Shown here one piece after another: positions 1 through 7,072 of a stretch of DNA of 14,621 nucleotides. Made by a program: the position numbers and the translations under genes. Source of the stretch: Candidatus Magasanikiibacteriota bacterium (GTDB taxonomy: Bacteria; Patescibacteriota; Patescibacteriia; Magasanikbacterales; GWA2-37-8); assembly GCA_903853785.1 (NCBI GenBank), contig CAINUM010000057.1:1-14621 (forward strand), written 5' to 3'. The notes beneath the pieces were generated by a model, which saw only the letters and a list, made by a program, of their open reading frames with translations, ran no database searches and had not been told where the DNA came from. The stretch's first letter is position 1; every line of letters starts with the position of its first letter.

Positions 1-809
1 ATAATACGATACCGATCATCCGTGATTTGCTCAGACAACATTTTTTCTCGCCACAACATTGTCCAAAAATCCAAAATTGGATCTAGTTTTTCTTTGGTCT
101 TTATCAAACCACCTTTTTCACCCAATATATCTTCCATTTCCTTCCAACGCTCATAAATCGGTGAAGAAATTATTTTTTCCCATCGATTTTTTTCTTTTAA
201 ACAATCCGCATATAGTTCAAAATCTTTAGACAATTCTATGGCTCGCCCTGGTCTACCCCAAGACAATTCAACAATTTCTTTGGTATCTTTAATATCACTT
301 GAGTCTAAAATAAGTTTTTCTATTTCTTTATCTGATACTGGTGAAAACTGAAACACCTGACAGCGTGATCGAATCGTTGGTAATAATAAAGAGTCGTTTT
401 CAGTTAATAGAAAAATAATGCTTTTGGATGGTGGTTCTTCGATAATTTTTAAAAGGGCATTGCCAGATTCTTCGTTAAGCAATTCAGCTTCATCAATAAT
501 TGCAATTTTATAACCATTCAGCCAAGATCGGTTATAAAATTTTTCCCGAAGTTCTCTAGACTGCTCTACGGAAATTTCCTTTTTCTTTTTTTCAGTCTTT
601 TCATCAACCAGCCGTTCTACATAATAGTAGTCTGGATTGAATTTCAATTTTTCTACTTCAGTATTTAATAGCTGAGCAGCCAAAATATTAGCAAAGGTGC
701 GTTTACCGATTTGTGACGCACCGACAAAACAGTAAGCTTGACCAAGCTTGGCATGTTTAACGGCTAAATCAAAAAATGAAGTTATGTGCGGTTGGCCTAT
801 AAACTGCAT
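1..809 (-). CDS. holB: DNA polymerase III subunit delta' (partial, C-terminus beyond the left edge)
   Basis: AAA+ clamp-loader subunit that helps load the sliding clamp during replication. The visible 269 residues carry a P-loop of the form GASQIGKRT (residues 30-38), a Walker B segment ending IIDEAE (about 103-108), the EEPP segment (124-127) and the SRC motif (148-150) that supplies the clamp-loader arginine finger. The start is the ATG at 809; the frame is open to position 1, so the C-terminal collar domain is cut off. Between the P-loop and Walker B there are no cysteines, so the four-Cys zinc module of classical delta'/gamma subunits is missing and replaced by a Lys/Glu-rich stretch. DnaX (gamma/tau) is the alternative, but the short N-terminal region and absent zinc module favour delta'. 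It is transcribed separately from the gene upstream, from a promoter only about 8 nt before its ATG. Confidence 0.85.
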   Translation of the reverse strand, partial: MQFIGQPHITSFFDLAVKHAKLGQAYCFVGASQIGKRTFANILAAQLLNTEVEKLKFNPDYYYVERLVDEKTEKKKKEISVEQSRELREKFYNRSWLNGYKIAIIDEAELLNEESGNALLKIIEEPPSKSIIFLLTENDSLLLPTIRSRCQVFQFSPVSDKEIEKLILDSSDIKDTKEIVELSWGRPGRAIELSKDFELYADCLKEKNRWEKIISSPIYERWKEMEDILGEKGGLIKTKEKLDPILDFWTMLWREKMLSEQITDDRYRI

Positions 810-823
810 ATATTTATGCAGAT

Positions 824-852
824 ATAATAACAAAAAACTCTTGGTTTGGCAA
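824..852 (-). promoter_or_regulatory. Promoter of holB
   Basis: On the minus strand TTGCCA (847-852) and TATTAT (824-829) are separated by 17 nt. Expected transcription start is near 817, leaving a 5' UTR of about 8 nt before the ATG at 809, with no Shine-Dalgarno. A perfect inverted repeat, TGCATA-TATT-TATGCA (805-820), covers the start codon and the expected transcription start. Confidence 0.65.
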
Positions 853-874
853 CTTGTCTTAAATATTTTTTAAT

Positions 875-905
875 AAAAAAACACCTGCTAAAAACAGGTG
901 TTTTT
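875..905 (-). terminator. Rho-independent terminator of the repeat-protein gene
   Basis: Perfect 6-bp GC-containing stem (CACCTG 882-887 with CAGGTG 895-900), extended by A:T pairs, with a 7-nt loop. Read on the minus strand it is followed by a run of seven T (881-875). It lies 12 nt beyond the stop codon of the 917-2833 gene and separates it from holB. Confidence 0.85.
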
Positions 906-916
906 AAATATTTAAA

Positions 917-2833
917 TTATTCTATTTTTATAGCACTTCCGCTAGCTTCGCGCCAAGCTTCGTATAAAGGATTCTTTTCGTCTTTATTCCAACCCTTACC
1001 GCCAGCACCTACAAATGATAGGTCGGCACTAAAACCACCTGGTACAAATTCTTTAAATAAAGCACTTTCTCCTGCATCTAGTTGCTTGATTAAGTCAGCA
1101 TTAAGCGCGCCTTTTTTCTCAGAACGTGCTAATTTTGCGATTAGATCAAATAATTTCCCAGCTCTGTCTGGATTTACTTGTGCTTCAGCATATTTAATAA
1201 TTTCTTTTTTCTGTCCAACCAACTCATCCAATTGAGCTTTTTTGAATTCAGTCAATTGATCCAACAGACCTGTTAAAGCTTCGATTTTGCCGGAAACTTC
1301 TTGGTAAAGTTCACGTGTGGTCAACGACTTTTGTCCCTCTGGACTAGATACACCCTCTGGAACAATTGGTTTATTTACACCACTTGTTTCTGTTGTATTA
1401 ACTGCACCAAAATGTTCAGTTGTTCTTAAGTTGCCTGCTTCAAGACGAGATTTAGGACCCTTTGGAACAGCCATACCGATATCGGCTTGAGCTCTGAAGG
1501 CATCCATACGAACTTTGTCTGCTCTCTCTTCCTCGGCGTCTGCAAAACCTTGTGTTCCCAACAATTCAATTTCTTTTAATACACCCTCTGCCAATTCTCT
1601 ACTAAATGGAGTGTCTTCGTTCATCAATTTATTGTATTCATCATATTTTTGGTCGATAACTTCTTCGGTGGATTTTAATTTCATTTCACCGGCTACTCCC
1701 TTTGGCACAAACGGTTTATCTACACCACTTGATTCAGTATTATTTACAGCACCAAAATGTTCTGTGGTTCTTAAGTTGCCGGCTTCAGTACGAGATTTAG
1801 GACCAGTAGGAACAGCCATACCAATGTCGGCTTGAGCTCTGAAGGCATCCATACGAACTTTGTCTGCAGCCGCTTCGGCTTGTTGTTGTTCAAAATTAGC
1901 CATTTGTTGTGCTTTCTCTTGAAACAAAGCAGTTCGAAGTGCATTAACTTCTTCAAGTACTTGTTTAGCGGATTGTTTACCAAATTCTGTACCACTGTTT
2001 ATTAGATTGTTGTATTCAACTTGTTTTAGGTTGAAGGCTTCTTCGGTACCCAAAGATCTTTGTCCTTCTGGACTAGAAACGCCTTTTGGAACTGACGGTG
2101 TGTCTACTCCAGTTTCTCCAGAATAAGAAACCAAACCTTCTGAACCCATCTGTTGTTTTTCACCAATTGATCCACGAAGAGCGGGTGCTCCGGGTAGAGC
2201 CATTGAGGCTTCATCGGCCGACACATCTTTCAAAATATCTGAATCAGACAATTGCACTTGTTCAGTTGTCGCCAACAAAGCATTGTATTCAGTACTGCGT
2301 TGAGCGATCTCTTTATTTAATTGAAATTTCTTTATTAGATTCCAAGTATCATTTCTTCTAGCTACCAAATCGTCAATTTCGGCTTGGATAGTGTTCATCT
2401 GTTCTACATTGGAAGTCTCTCTCAAATTTCCCGCTACACCTTTTACCTCTGGCACTCCAAAAGTAGAAGCTTCTCCAGCGCGATCAAGCCTTGTTGAAGG
2501 ACGGATTACTCCTGGAACAGCCTTAGCAGAACCAGGCTCTGGCGTTGCATCTGGTGAGGATGCAAAAAATGCATCTTCTGTTTTAGAAAACTTATTATCA
2601 GCAATTTTTTTTCTAATCTTATCAATTTTCTTTGGTGTATGTTTACTTTCTCTTGCGCGCGACTCATTCACCCTGTGCGTAACCTGTCTAGCAATAGCAT
2701 CAACAACACTAGAGTCTGGTTTTGCCTTGGCAGCCTCTTTTGGTTTTGCACCAGTTTCCTTGGCACGACCAGCACTCCCTTGAACTAGCTCTCTTTGATA
2801 AGCACTACTATGTATACGGTCTGATCTAGACAT
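917..2833 (-). CDS. Unrecognised modular coiled-coil repeat protein, 638 aa
   Basis: I do not recognise this family. The protein has no signal peptide or membrane segment and appears soluble and highly charged. Residues 1-80 are basic (many Lys/Arg). Residues 105-600 alternate between two element types: Pro/Gly-rich linkers carrying an A-V/L-P-G-type motif and a VPxGV(A/S) motif, and Glu/Gln/Ala-rich helical segments likely to form coiled coils. Linkers begin near 105, 212, 340 and 455. The last two are nearly identical, sharing KVRMDAFRAQADIGMAVP at 325-342 and 440-457, exactly 115 residues apart. The C-terminus (about 594-638) is a Gly/aromatic tail beginning FVPGG. The ATG at 2833 is preferred: an upstream in-frame ATG at 3025 would add 64 hydrophobic, Cys-rich residues, cross the divergent promoters and overlap the plus-strand gene at 3003. 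A structural or scaffold role is a guess. Reality of the gene is well supported by the promoter, terminator and in-frame repeats. Confidence 0.8.
   Translation of the reverse strand: MSRSDRIHSSAYQRELVQGSAGRAKETGAKPKEAAKAKPDSSVVDAIARQVTHRVNESRARESKHTPKKIDKIRKKIADNKFSKTEDAFFASSPDATPEPGSAKAVPGVIRPSTRLDRAGEASTFGVPEVKGVAGNLRETSNVEQMNTIQAEIDDLVARRNDTWNLIKKFQLNKEIAQRSTEYNALLATTEQVQLSDSDILKDVSADEASMALPGAPALRGSIGEKQQMGSEGLVSYSGETGVDTPSVPKGVSSPEGQRSLGTEEAFNLKQVEYNNLINSGTEFGKQSAKQVLEEVNALRTALFQEKAQQMANFEQQQAEAAADKVRMDAFRAQADIGMAVPTGPKSRTEAGNLRTTEHFGAVNNTESSGVDKPFVPKGVAGEMKLKSTEEVIDQKYDEYNKLMNEDTPFSRELAEGVLKEIELLGTQGFADAEEERADKVRMDAFRAQADIGMAVPKGPKSRLEAGNLRTTEHFGAVNTTETSGVNKPIVPEGVSSPEGQKSLTTRELYQEVSGKIEALTGLLDQLTEFKKAQLDELVGQKKEIIKYAEAQVNPDRAGKLFDLIAKLARSEKKGALNADLIKQLDAGESALFKEFVPGGFSADLSFVGAGGKGWNKDEKNPLYEAWREASGSAIKIE
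1349..1519 (-). repeat. Internal in-frame repeat, copy 2 (residues 439-495)
   Basis: Second, C-terminal copy of a 57-residue block; about 50 of 57 residues match copy 1 located 345 bp (115 codons) away. The nucleotide match is also strong, for example around 1481-1515, which indicates a recent in-frame duplication or gene conversion. Confidence 0.85.
1694..1864 (-). repeat. Internal in-frame repeat, copy 1 (residues 324-380)
   Basis: N-terminal copy of the same block. Differences from the second copy are scattered and mostly conservative (N/T, S/T, D/N, F/I). A more diverged third copy of the VPKGVSSPEGQ part lies at residues 248-258, and a fourth, weak one near 127-134. Confidence 0.85.
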
Positions 2834-2880
2834 ATGATTTAAATTACAAAAATTTATTTTAAATAATATTTGATATTCGT

Positions 2881-2909
2881 ATCCTACCACAAAAATGAAA
2901 AAAAAACAA
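2881..2909 (-). promoter_or_regulatory. Probable promoter of the repeat-protein gene
   Basis: On the minus strand TTGTTT (2904-2909) and TAGGAT (2881-2886) are spaced by 17 nt, giving a 5' UTR of about 40 nt to the ATG at 2833. A second pairing further downstream (TTGTGG, 18 nt, TATTAT) is also possible, so the exact element is uncertain. Confidence 0.4.
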
Positions 2910-2925
2910 TATCCACATACGTCAG

Positions 2926-2954
2926 TTGACAAAAAGACGAAAATGTGATTAAAT
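2926..2954 (+). promoter_or_regulatory. Near-consensus promoter of the GC-rich unit
   Basis: Perfect -35 TTGACA (2926-2931), 17-nt spacer, then TTAAAT (2949-2954). Expected start of transcription is near 2961. It diverges from the promoter of the 917-2833 gene; the two -35 regions are about 16 bp apart. Confidence 0.75.
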
Positions 2955-2970
2955 AGTATGTTTTCTTTCT

Positions 2971-2997
2971 GTGCACGAGTGTGCACATTTCGCGAGG
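2971..2997 (+). promoter_or_regulatory. 5' UTR hairpin and Shine-Dalgarno of the GC-rich gene
   Basis: GTGCAC (2971-2976) and GTGCAC (2981-2986) form a perfect 6-bp stem with the loop GAGT, about 10 nt from the predicted 5' end of the mRNA. It is followed by the Shine-Dalgarno GAGG (2994-2997), 5 nt before the ATG at 3003. The other genes in the window have no comparable ribosome binding site. Confidence 0.6.
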
Positions 2998-3002
2998 ATA
3001 AC

Positions 3003-3431
3003 ATGAGTGGTCCAGCTCGTATCAATTTCGCAGCCCAGATGGCTGCTTCCCTGTTGACACACGGTCAACTAGAAAACGCCAAGACGGTCTTGGCGCAAGT
3101 AGAGTTCGACCCAAACGCCGACGGTGTCGACAAGGAGAGTCTGCAGGGCAAGATCGCCCTGGCCAACGCGTTAAGCGTTGACTATCTGTTGGACAACAAG
3201 CAGGTAGCGAAGCTGCGCCAAGCAGCAGAGCTCGCGGTTACGATCATGGCCGAGAGCTTCGAGGCAGTGGCAATCGTAATCCTCTACCTGTGCGAAATGC
3301 ACGGGGGGCGCGACTGCGATCTGGCCAACATGACCATGATCATGGGGGGAATTCAGTTCCATCACGAGAACACCAAGGCCCATCAGCGCTTGCTGGAGGT
3401 GGCTCACGAGCTACAACTCCTGGCAGCGTAG
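3003..3431 (+). CDS. Unknown GC-rich orphan gene, 142-aa predicted helical protein
   Basis: I do not recognise this family. The predicted protein is almost entirely alpha-helical (Ala, Leu, Gln, Glu-rich), with patterns such as LLTHGQLENAKTVLAQVEF and KLRQAAELAV that resemble helix-turn-helix repeats of the TPR type. This is a visual impression, not a domain match. There is no signal peptide or clear membrane segment; residues about 80-100 are the most hydrophobic. By my count 3001-3420 is 57% G+C (238 of 420), while adjacent AT-rich genes have lines below 25%. Third codon positions are mostly G or C, unlike the neighbours, which supports coding in this frame. ATG 3003 is chosen over the in-frame ATG at 2958 because a GAGG Shine-Dalgarno sits 5 nt before it, and 2958 would lie at or upstream of the transcription start. 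It runs opposite to both neighbours as a single-gene unit with its own promoter and terminator. Horizontal acquisition or a mobile cassette is my inference. Confidence 0.75.
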   Translation: MSGPARINFAAQMAASLLTHGQLENAKTVLAQVEFDPNADGVDKESLQGKIALANALSVDYLLDNKQVAKLRQAAELAVTIMAESFEAVAIVILYLCEMHGGRDCDLANMTMIMGGIQFHHENTKAHQRLLEVAHELQLLAA

Positions 3432-3468
3432 GCAGTCGCAAGGCTGTCCGGGTGGCTGGTAGGACATT

Positions 3469-3533
3469 AAACTGCCCGCTAACTCGTCATCTCTTTAATT
3501 AAGTTAAAGGTATGACGCGTGGGCAGTTTTTTT
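3469..3533 (+). terminator. Long imperfect hairpin terminator of the GC-rich unit
   Basis: Nested stems: AAACTGCCC (3469-3477) with GGGCAGTTT (3521-3529), then GTCAT (3486-3490) with ATGAC (3512-3516), then CTTTAA (3493-3498) with TTAAAG (3504-3509) around a 5-nt loop, with an asymmetric bulge near 3478-3485. A seven-T run (3527-3533) follows. The T run reaches the stop codon of the convergent gene at 3532. At about 60 nt it is much larger than the other terminators in the window. Confidence 0.8.
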
Positions 3534-4620
3534 ATTTTATAATTTCCTGCCAAGTATATTCGGCTGTGTTCCTCCAAGAATATTTTTTTACTTCTTCCAA
3601 ACCTAATTTTATTTTTTTATCACGAAGATTACTGTCGCTCAATAAATCAAAAATTTTATTTGCAATTTCTTCAACACTTAAAGGATCGACACTTATCACC
3701 ACATCTTTCCCAACCTCTTCCAAAGCATTGCCTTTACTCACTATTACTGGTAAACCCACCGCCATCGCCTCTAGCACTGGTATTCCGAAACCTTCATACA
3801 ACGAAGGAAAAACGAATACTTGGGCATTTTTTAAAATATTTAATAAATCTTTAGATACAACAAAGCCTGGTAAAATAATATCTTTTTTATAAATACTATT
3901 ATTTATTGTTATTTCAATTTCTTCAAAACCGGCGCCTGGCTTCCCAATTAATATTAATTTTAAATTTGGAAACTGTTTTTTAACTAATTCAAATGCTAAG
4001 ATGATTCTCTTGGTGTTCTTTTTTTCTTCCAACCGACCGACAGATAATATATATTGACCATATACATTTTTTTCAACCGGATTATTTAAATTATATTTTT
4101 CCGAATCATAAGCTAGTGGAATTATTTTAATTTTATCCACCACTGCTTGTCCGTAAAACTTAGCCATTTCTTTTTTATTGAATTCAGTTGAAGTTAAAAT
4201 AGTTTTTGATTTTTTAACAATCAAGCGATTCATTAATTTTAAATATTGCCTACCAAAAAATCTATAGACATTTGGAAAAGCTTCGAAAGCACTGTCATGC
4301 ACCATCACTACCGAATTTTTTGGGGAAAAAAAAGGCAGTAATTGTCCAGGGGAAAAATAAATATCCGGAGGATTTTTCCAAAGTTCATAAGCCAATCGAA
4401 ACTGACTCCACATTTTTTTCAAGGGCCACTTCAAAATTTTTATTTCCCAATTTTCTGGTAATTCAGCCAGCTCAGGTAGTAATTCTTTGTTAGAATACAA
4501 AACCACCTTCGTGTCCGAAGGTATTATATTTTTAAATTCCTGAATTATCTGCCAACAATATTCCTCAACTCCTGTTCGTTGAATCTTGTTGGCGTGAGAG
4601 GCGTCTATGCCGATTAGCAT
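3532..4620 (-). CDS. GT4-family glycosyltransferase (GT-B fold), 362 aa
   Basis: Retaining glycosyltransferase that transfers a sugar, probably from a nucleotide-sugar donor, to an envelope glycan or lipid; acceptor and donor cannot be read from the sequence. GT4 landmarks are an N-terminal GIDAS segment (4-8), HDSAF (108-112), the donor-domain entry SVGRLEEKKN (193-202), IGKPG (225-229), and the EX7E motif within FPSLYEGFGIPVLE (271-284; Glu276 and Glu284), followed by the AMAVGLPVI segment. Length is normal for the family. It is the last gene of the six-gene operon: its ATG at 4620 lies 4 nt after the mreB stop. No Shine-Dalgarno is visible. Its 3' end meets the hairpin of the convergent GC-rich unit. 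Confidence 0.88.
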   Translation of the reverse strand: MLIGIDASHANKIQRTGVEEYCWQIIQEFKNIIPSDTKVVLYSNKELLPELAELPENWEIKILKWPLKKMWSQFRLAYELWKNPPDIYFSPGQLLPFFSPKNSVVMVHDSAFEAFPNVYRFFGRQYLKLMNRLIVKKSKTILTSTEFNKKEMAKFYGQAVVDKIKIIPLAYDSEKYNLNNPVEKNVYGQYILSVGRLEEKKNTKRIILAFELVKKQFPNLKLILIGKPGAGFEEIEITINNSIYKKDIILPGFVVSKDLLNILKNAQVFVFPSLYEGFGIPVLEAMAVGLPVIVSKGNALEEVGKDVVISVDPLSVEEIANKIFDLLSDSNLRDKKIKLGLEEVKKYSWRNTAEYTWQEIIK

Positions 4621-4624
4621 AAAA

Positions 4625-5632
4625 TTATTTAGTTGCCAAAATACTACGTTTGTAGCTATCTAAATTTTCTAAAGCAATTCCTGTCCCCTTAGCCACACAT
4701 AGTAATGGCTCTTCCGCCAAATAAGTTGGGACGCCAGTTGCTTGAGCAACTAACTCGTCTAGATTGCGCAACATCGATGAACCACCAGACATAATAATCC
4801 CCTTGTCCATCACATCGGCAGATAATTCTGGAGGAGTGTCATAAAGAACGGTTTTGATTGCGTCAATCAATCGACCAAGTTCATGTTGAAGAGCTTCGGT
4901 AGTATCATCTGATGTTACAGTAATAATACGTGGTAAACCGTGGACCATATCTCGTCCTTTTACTTCCATGCTAAGAGGCTTATCCATAAACATTGCTGAA
5001 CCAACAGTGATCTTTATATCTTCAGATGTTCGTTCCCCAATTGCCAAATTATATTTTTGACGAATATGTTCCATGATTGCTTTATCAAATTTTGTACCGC
5101 CAACACGAGCAGATCCACTAGAAACAATTCCACCTAGAGAAATAACGGCGATCTCTGCTGTACCACCACCAATATCAATAATCATATGACCGGATGCCGC
5201 CCCAATTGGAATGTCAGCGCCAATTGCCGCTACGATTGGTTCCTTGATAATATAAGCTGCTCGAGCACCAGCCGCAATAGTTGCATCTATCACCGCTCTT
5301 CTTTCGGTAGATGTGATTCCAGCAGGTACAGCGACCATTACTTCCGGTCTAAACAAGCGCGCACCTCCCAATGCTTTATTTATAAAATATCGCAACATCG
5401 CTTCAGTGATTTGGTAATTAGCAATCACTCCGTCTTTGAGAGGACGTTCTGCAATAATAGTATCGGGTGTACGACCCAACATATCTTTTGCTTCCAACCC
5501 CACTGCCAAGACTTTTCCATCGGCTTTAGAAATTGCCACCACACTTGGTTCGTTCAAAACAATCCCTTTCTTAGGAACATAAACCAAAACATTCGTTGTT
5601 CCCAAATCAATTCCGATTTTTTTAATAAACAT
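4625..5632 (-). CDS. mreB: Rod-shape-determining protein MreB, 335 aa
   Basis: Bacterial actin homologue that forms membrane-associated filaments and organises cell-wall synthesis. Actin-fold ATP-binding motifs are all present: phosphate-1 GIDLGTTN (7-14), the catalytic-Glu region KEPIVAAIGAD (130-140), phosphate-2 IIDIGGGTAEIAVI (151-164) and the adenosine motif GIIMSGGSSMLRNLDEL (278-294). Length matches MreB. It sits 1 nt after the stop of the DUF4012 gene and 4 nt before the GT4 gene. The usual partners mreC, mreD, rodA and pbp2 are not adjacent; instead it is surrounded by glycosyltransferases. Mbl-type paralogues cannot be excluded. Confidence 0.93.
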   Translation of the reverse strand: MFIKKIGIDLGTTNVLVYVPKKGIVLNEPSVVAISKADGKVLAVGLEAKDMLGRTPDTIIAERPLKDGVIANYQITEAMLRYFINKALGGARLFRPEVMVAVPAGITSTERRAVIDATIAAGARAAYIIKEPIVAAIGADIPIGAASGHMIIDIGGGTAEIAVISLGGIVSSGSARVGGTKFDKAIMEHIRQKYNLAIGERTSEDIKITVGSAMFMDKPLSMEVKGRDMVHGLPRIITVTSDDTTEALQHELGRLIDAIKTVLYDTPPELSADVMDKGIIMSGGSSMLRNLDELVAQATGVPTYLAEEPLLCVAKGTGIALENLDSYKRSILATK

Positions 5633-5633
5633 A

Positions 5634-7070
5634 TTATTTACCGATTATTACTTTAAACTCCCTGTCTTCCCTTAGATCGGACAATAAATCGTAACGATTA
5701 TCTCCATGTTTAATCTCATCTTCTCCAGGAGTAGCAGATAATAACTTTTTACCAAAATCTAATCCCAAAGTCAATTTAACGTCATTCGTACCAACTTGCT
5801 TTTGAGTTAATAAATTGTATTCTCCATCATTAATAGCGGTGTTGATATTCTCTGGTAAATAATATTGAAAACTTAATTCAGATGTATGACCTGGTTCAAC
5901 CGCAATAAAACCACCAAACCACTGCCGTCCATTTTCAATTCCCTGATCAACAACCCCAGGTTTTAAAGATTTTTCCGACTCCATTGTACCCACGGCTTTG
6001 ATAAATTTACTTCCCTCGGCCACAAAGACCCGAACATAATCACGATACCTTGACGTTCGCCAATCAAATTTACCACGGTGAATAAATTTCATTTTTGCAG
6101 TCGCAACAAATTTGTTTGTATTGGTCGGAGCTATAGAATAACTTAACTCGCGTGTAATCGCAGCGTCTGTTTTTAATGAACCCAAATTTGCATCAGCCCA
6201 CAACAAATAATCACCCGAGCTAGATTTCATTTTTCCAGCCCAATCTTTACTAACCAAAGCAGCTTGTTCTTCATTGTTTTGAGCATAAAATATTACCTGT
6301 TTTTCTTTTAACAGTCGCAGAGACAAATCATAATATTTTTGCCAGTTTTTAAATACATCATAACGTAAATTTGCCAACAATGAATACGCTAAATCGCGCA
6401 ACATATTTTTACGCTCAGCAAATTCAAGCCCTTTAGCTTTATAACCATATTCCACTTCATATTCAAGTTTTTCAGTAAAGTTCGCAGCTGTAAATTCCTC
6501 ATTATTAATTGTAATCGGTCCATGAATTTTTAAGACTTCTTCTATCACTGCTGGAGTAAATCCAATAACTGCATCAATGTTAGAAACATCTCCCAAACCA
6601 CCTTGTTTCAAAAATAATTCAATTGATTTTTGAGATGAACTGGAAAAATCTGGCGACCAATTACTATCTCTAAAATACCATCTTGAAACTTTTAAGAATT
6701 TGGTAATTGGTTCTGGGGCAATTGATTCAAAATCTTTTTTACCAGTATTGTCCAAAATTTCCGTACCCTCTACTTTTAATAAATGCGGTGTTCCTTTGTC
6801 CATTTGCAACAAAGCATAGGCACCAATAAACCCACCGCCTGGACGCATCTCTGTGTTATTCAAAAATAAAATTAAATAAGTGCGTGGTTTTTCAAAACCC
6901 AAAACTGTTTGCAGTAAGTTTTTTTCACCTGGATTATTTGCCATTTTATTGGTCACTTCATTCACAACAGCCTTTTGTAAATTCCCAGATTTTATTGACC
7001 AATATCCAAAACCAACCGCACCGGCGATTAAAATTAAAACTGAAATTAAAATAATTTTTAAAATACGCAT
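5634..7070 (-). CDS. DUF4012 family membrane-anchored protein, 478 aa
   Basis: Residues about 3-25 form a single hydrophobic segment (signal anchor), so most of the protein should be outside the membrane. DUF4012 hallmarks are NNTEMRPGGGFIGAYALL (71-88), RDSNWSPDFSSSSQ (134-147) and DAVIGFTPAVIEEVLKIHGP (166-185). The C-terminal part (about 300-478) is beta-rich. DUF4012 proteins are widespread in CPR bacteria and Actinobacteria and have no settled biochemical role that I can state; resemblance of their neighbourhoods to envelope polysaccharide loci is suggestive. Here it lies between a membrane GT2 enzyme (2 nt upstream) and MreB (1 nt downstream), which supports a role in envelope assembly or attachment. 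This is inference. Confidence 0.82.
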   Translation of the reverse strand: MRILKIILISVLILIAGAVGFGYWSIKSGNLQKAVVNEVTNKMANNPGEKNLLQTVLGFEKPRTYLILFLNNTEMRPGGGFIGAYALLQMDKGTPHLLKVEGTEILDNTGKKDFESIAPEPITKFLKVSRWYFRDSNWSPDFSSSSQKSIELFLKQGGLGDVSNIDAVIGFTPAVIEEVLKIHGPITINNEEFTAANFTEKLEYEVEYGYKAKGLEFAERKNMLRDLAYSLLANLRYDVFKNWQKYYDLSLRLLKEKQVIFYAQNNEEQAALVSKDWAGKMKSSSGDYLLWADANLGSLKTDAAITRELSYSIAPTNTNKFVATAKMKFIHRGKFDWRTSRYRDYVRVFVAEGSKFIKAVGTMESEKSLKPGVVDQGIENGRQWFGGFIAVEPGHTSELSFQYYLPENINTAINDGEYNLLTQKQVGTNDVKLTLGLDFGKKLLSATPGEDEIKHGDNRYDLLSDLREDREFKVIIGK

Positions 7071-7072
7071 AA

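Noticed and set aside
1349..1864. CRISPR-like or tandem DNA repeat
   Set aside because: There are only two strong copies, 171 bp long and in frame within a coding sequence; this is a protein-domain duplication.
2958..3002. Upstream start of the GC-rich gene at ATG 2958
   Set aside because: It lies at or before the expected transcription start, whereas ATG 3003 has a well-placed Shine-Dalgarno.
2834..3025. 64-codon N-terminal extension of the repeat protein, starting at ATG 3025
   Set aside because: It would run through both divergent promoters and into the plus-strand gene at 3003. The encoded residues are hydrophobic and Cys-rich, unlike the rest of the protein.
3171..3502. Open frames on the minus strand (3171-3407) and in another plus frame (3290-3502) within the GC-rich unit
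   Set aside because: They arise from high GC reducing stop codons. Third-position G/C bias supports only the 3003-3431 frame, and no start signals precede the others.
3469..3533. Integron-type attC site after the GC-rich gene
   Set aside because: The hairpin is bulged like an attC, but neither a proper RYYYAAC nor a GTTRRRY core sits at the expected ends, and the T run fits a terminator.
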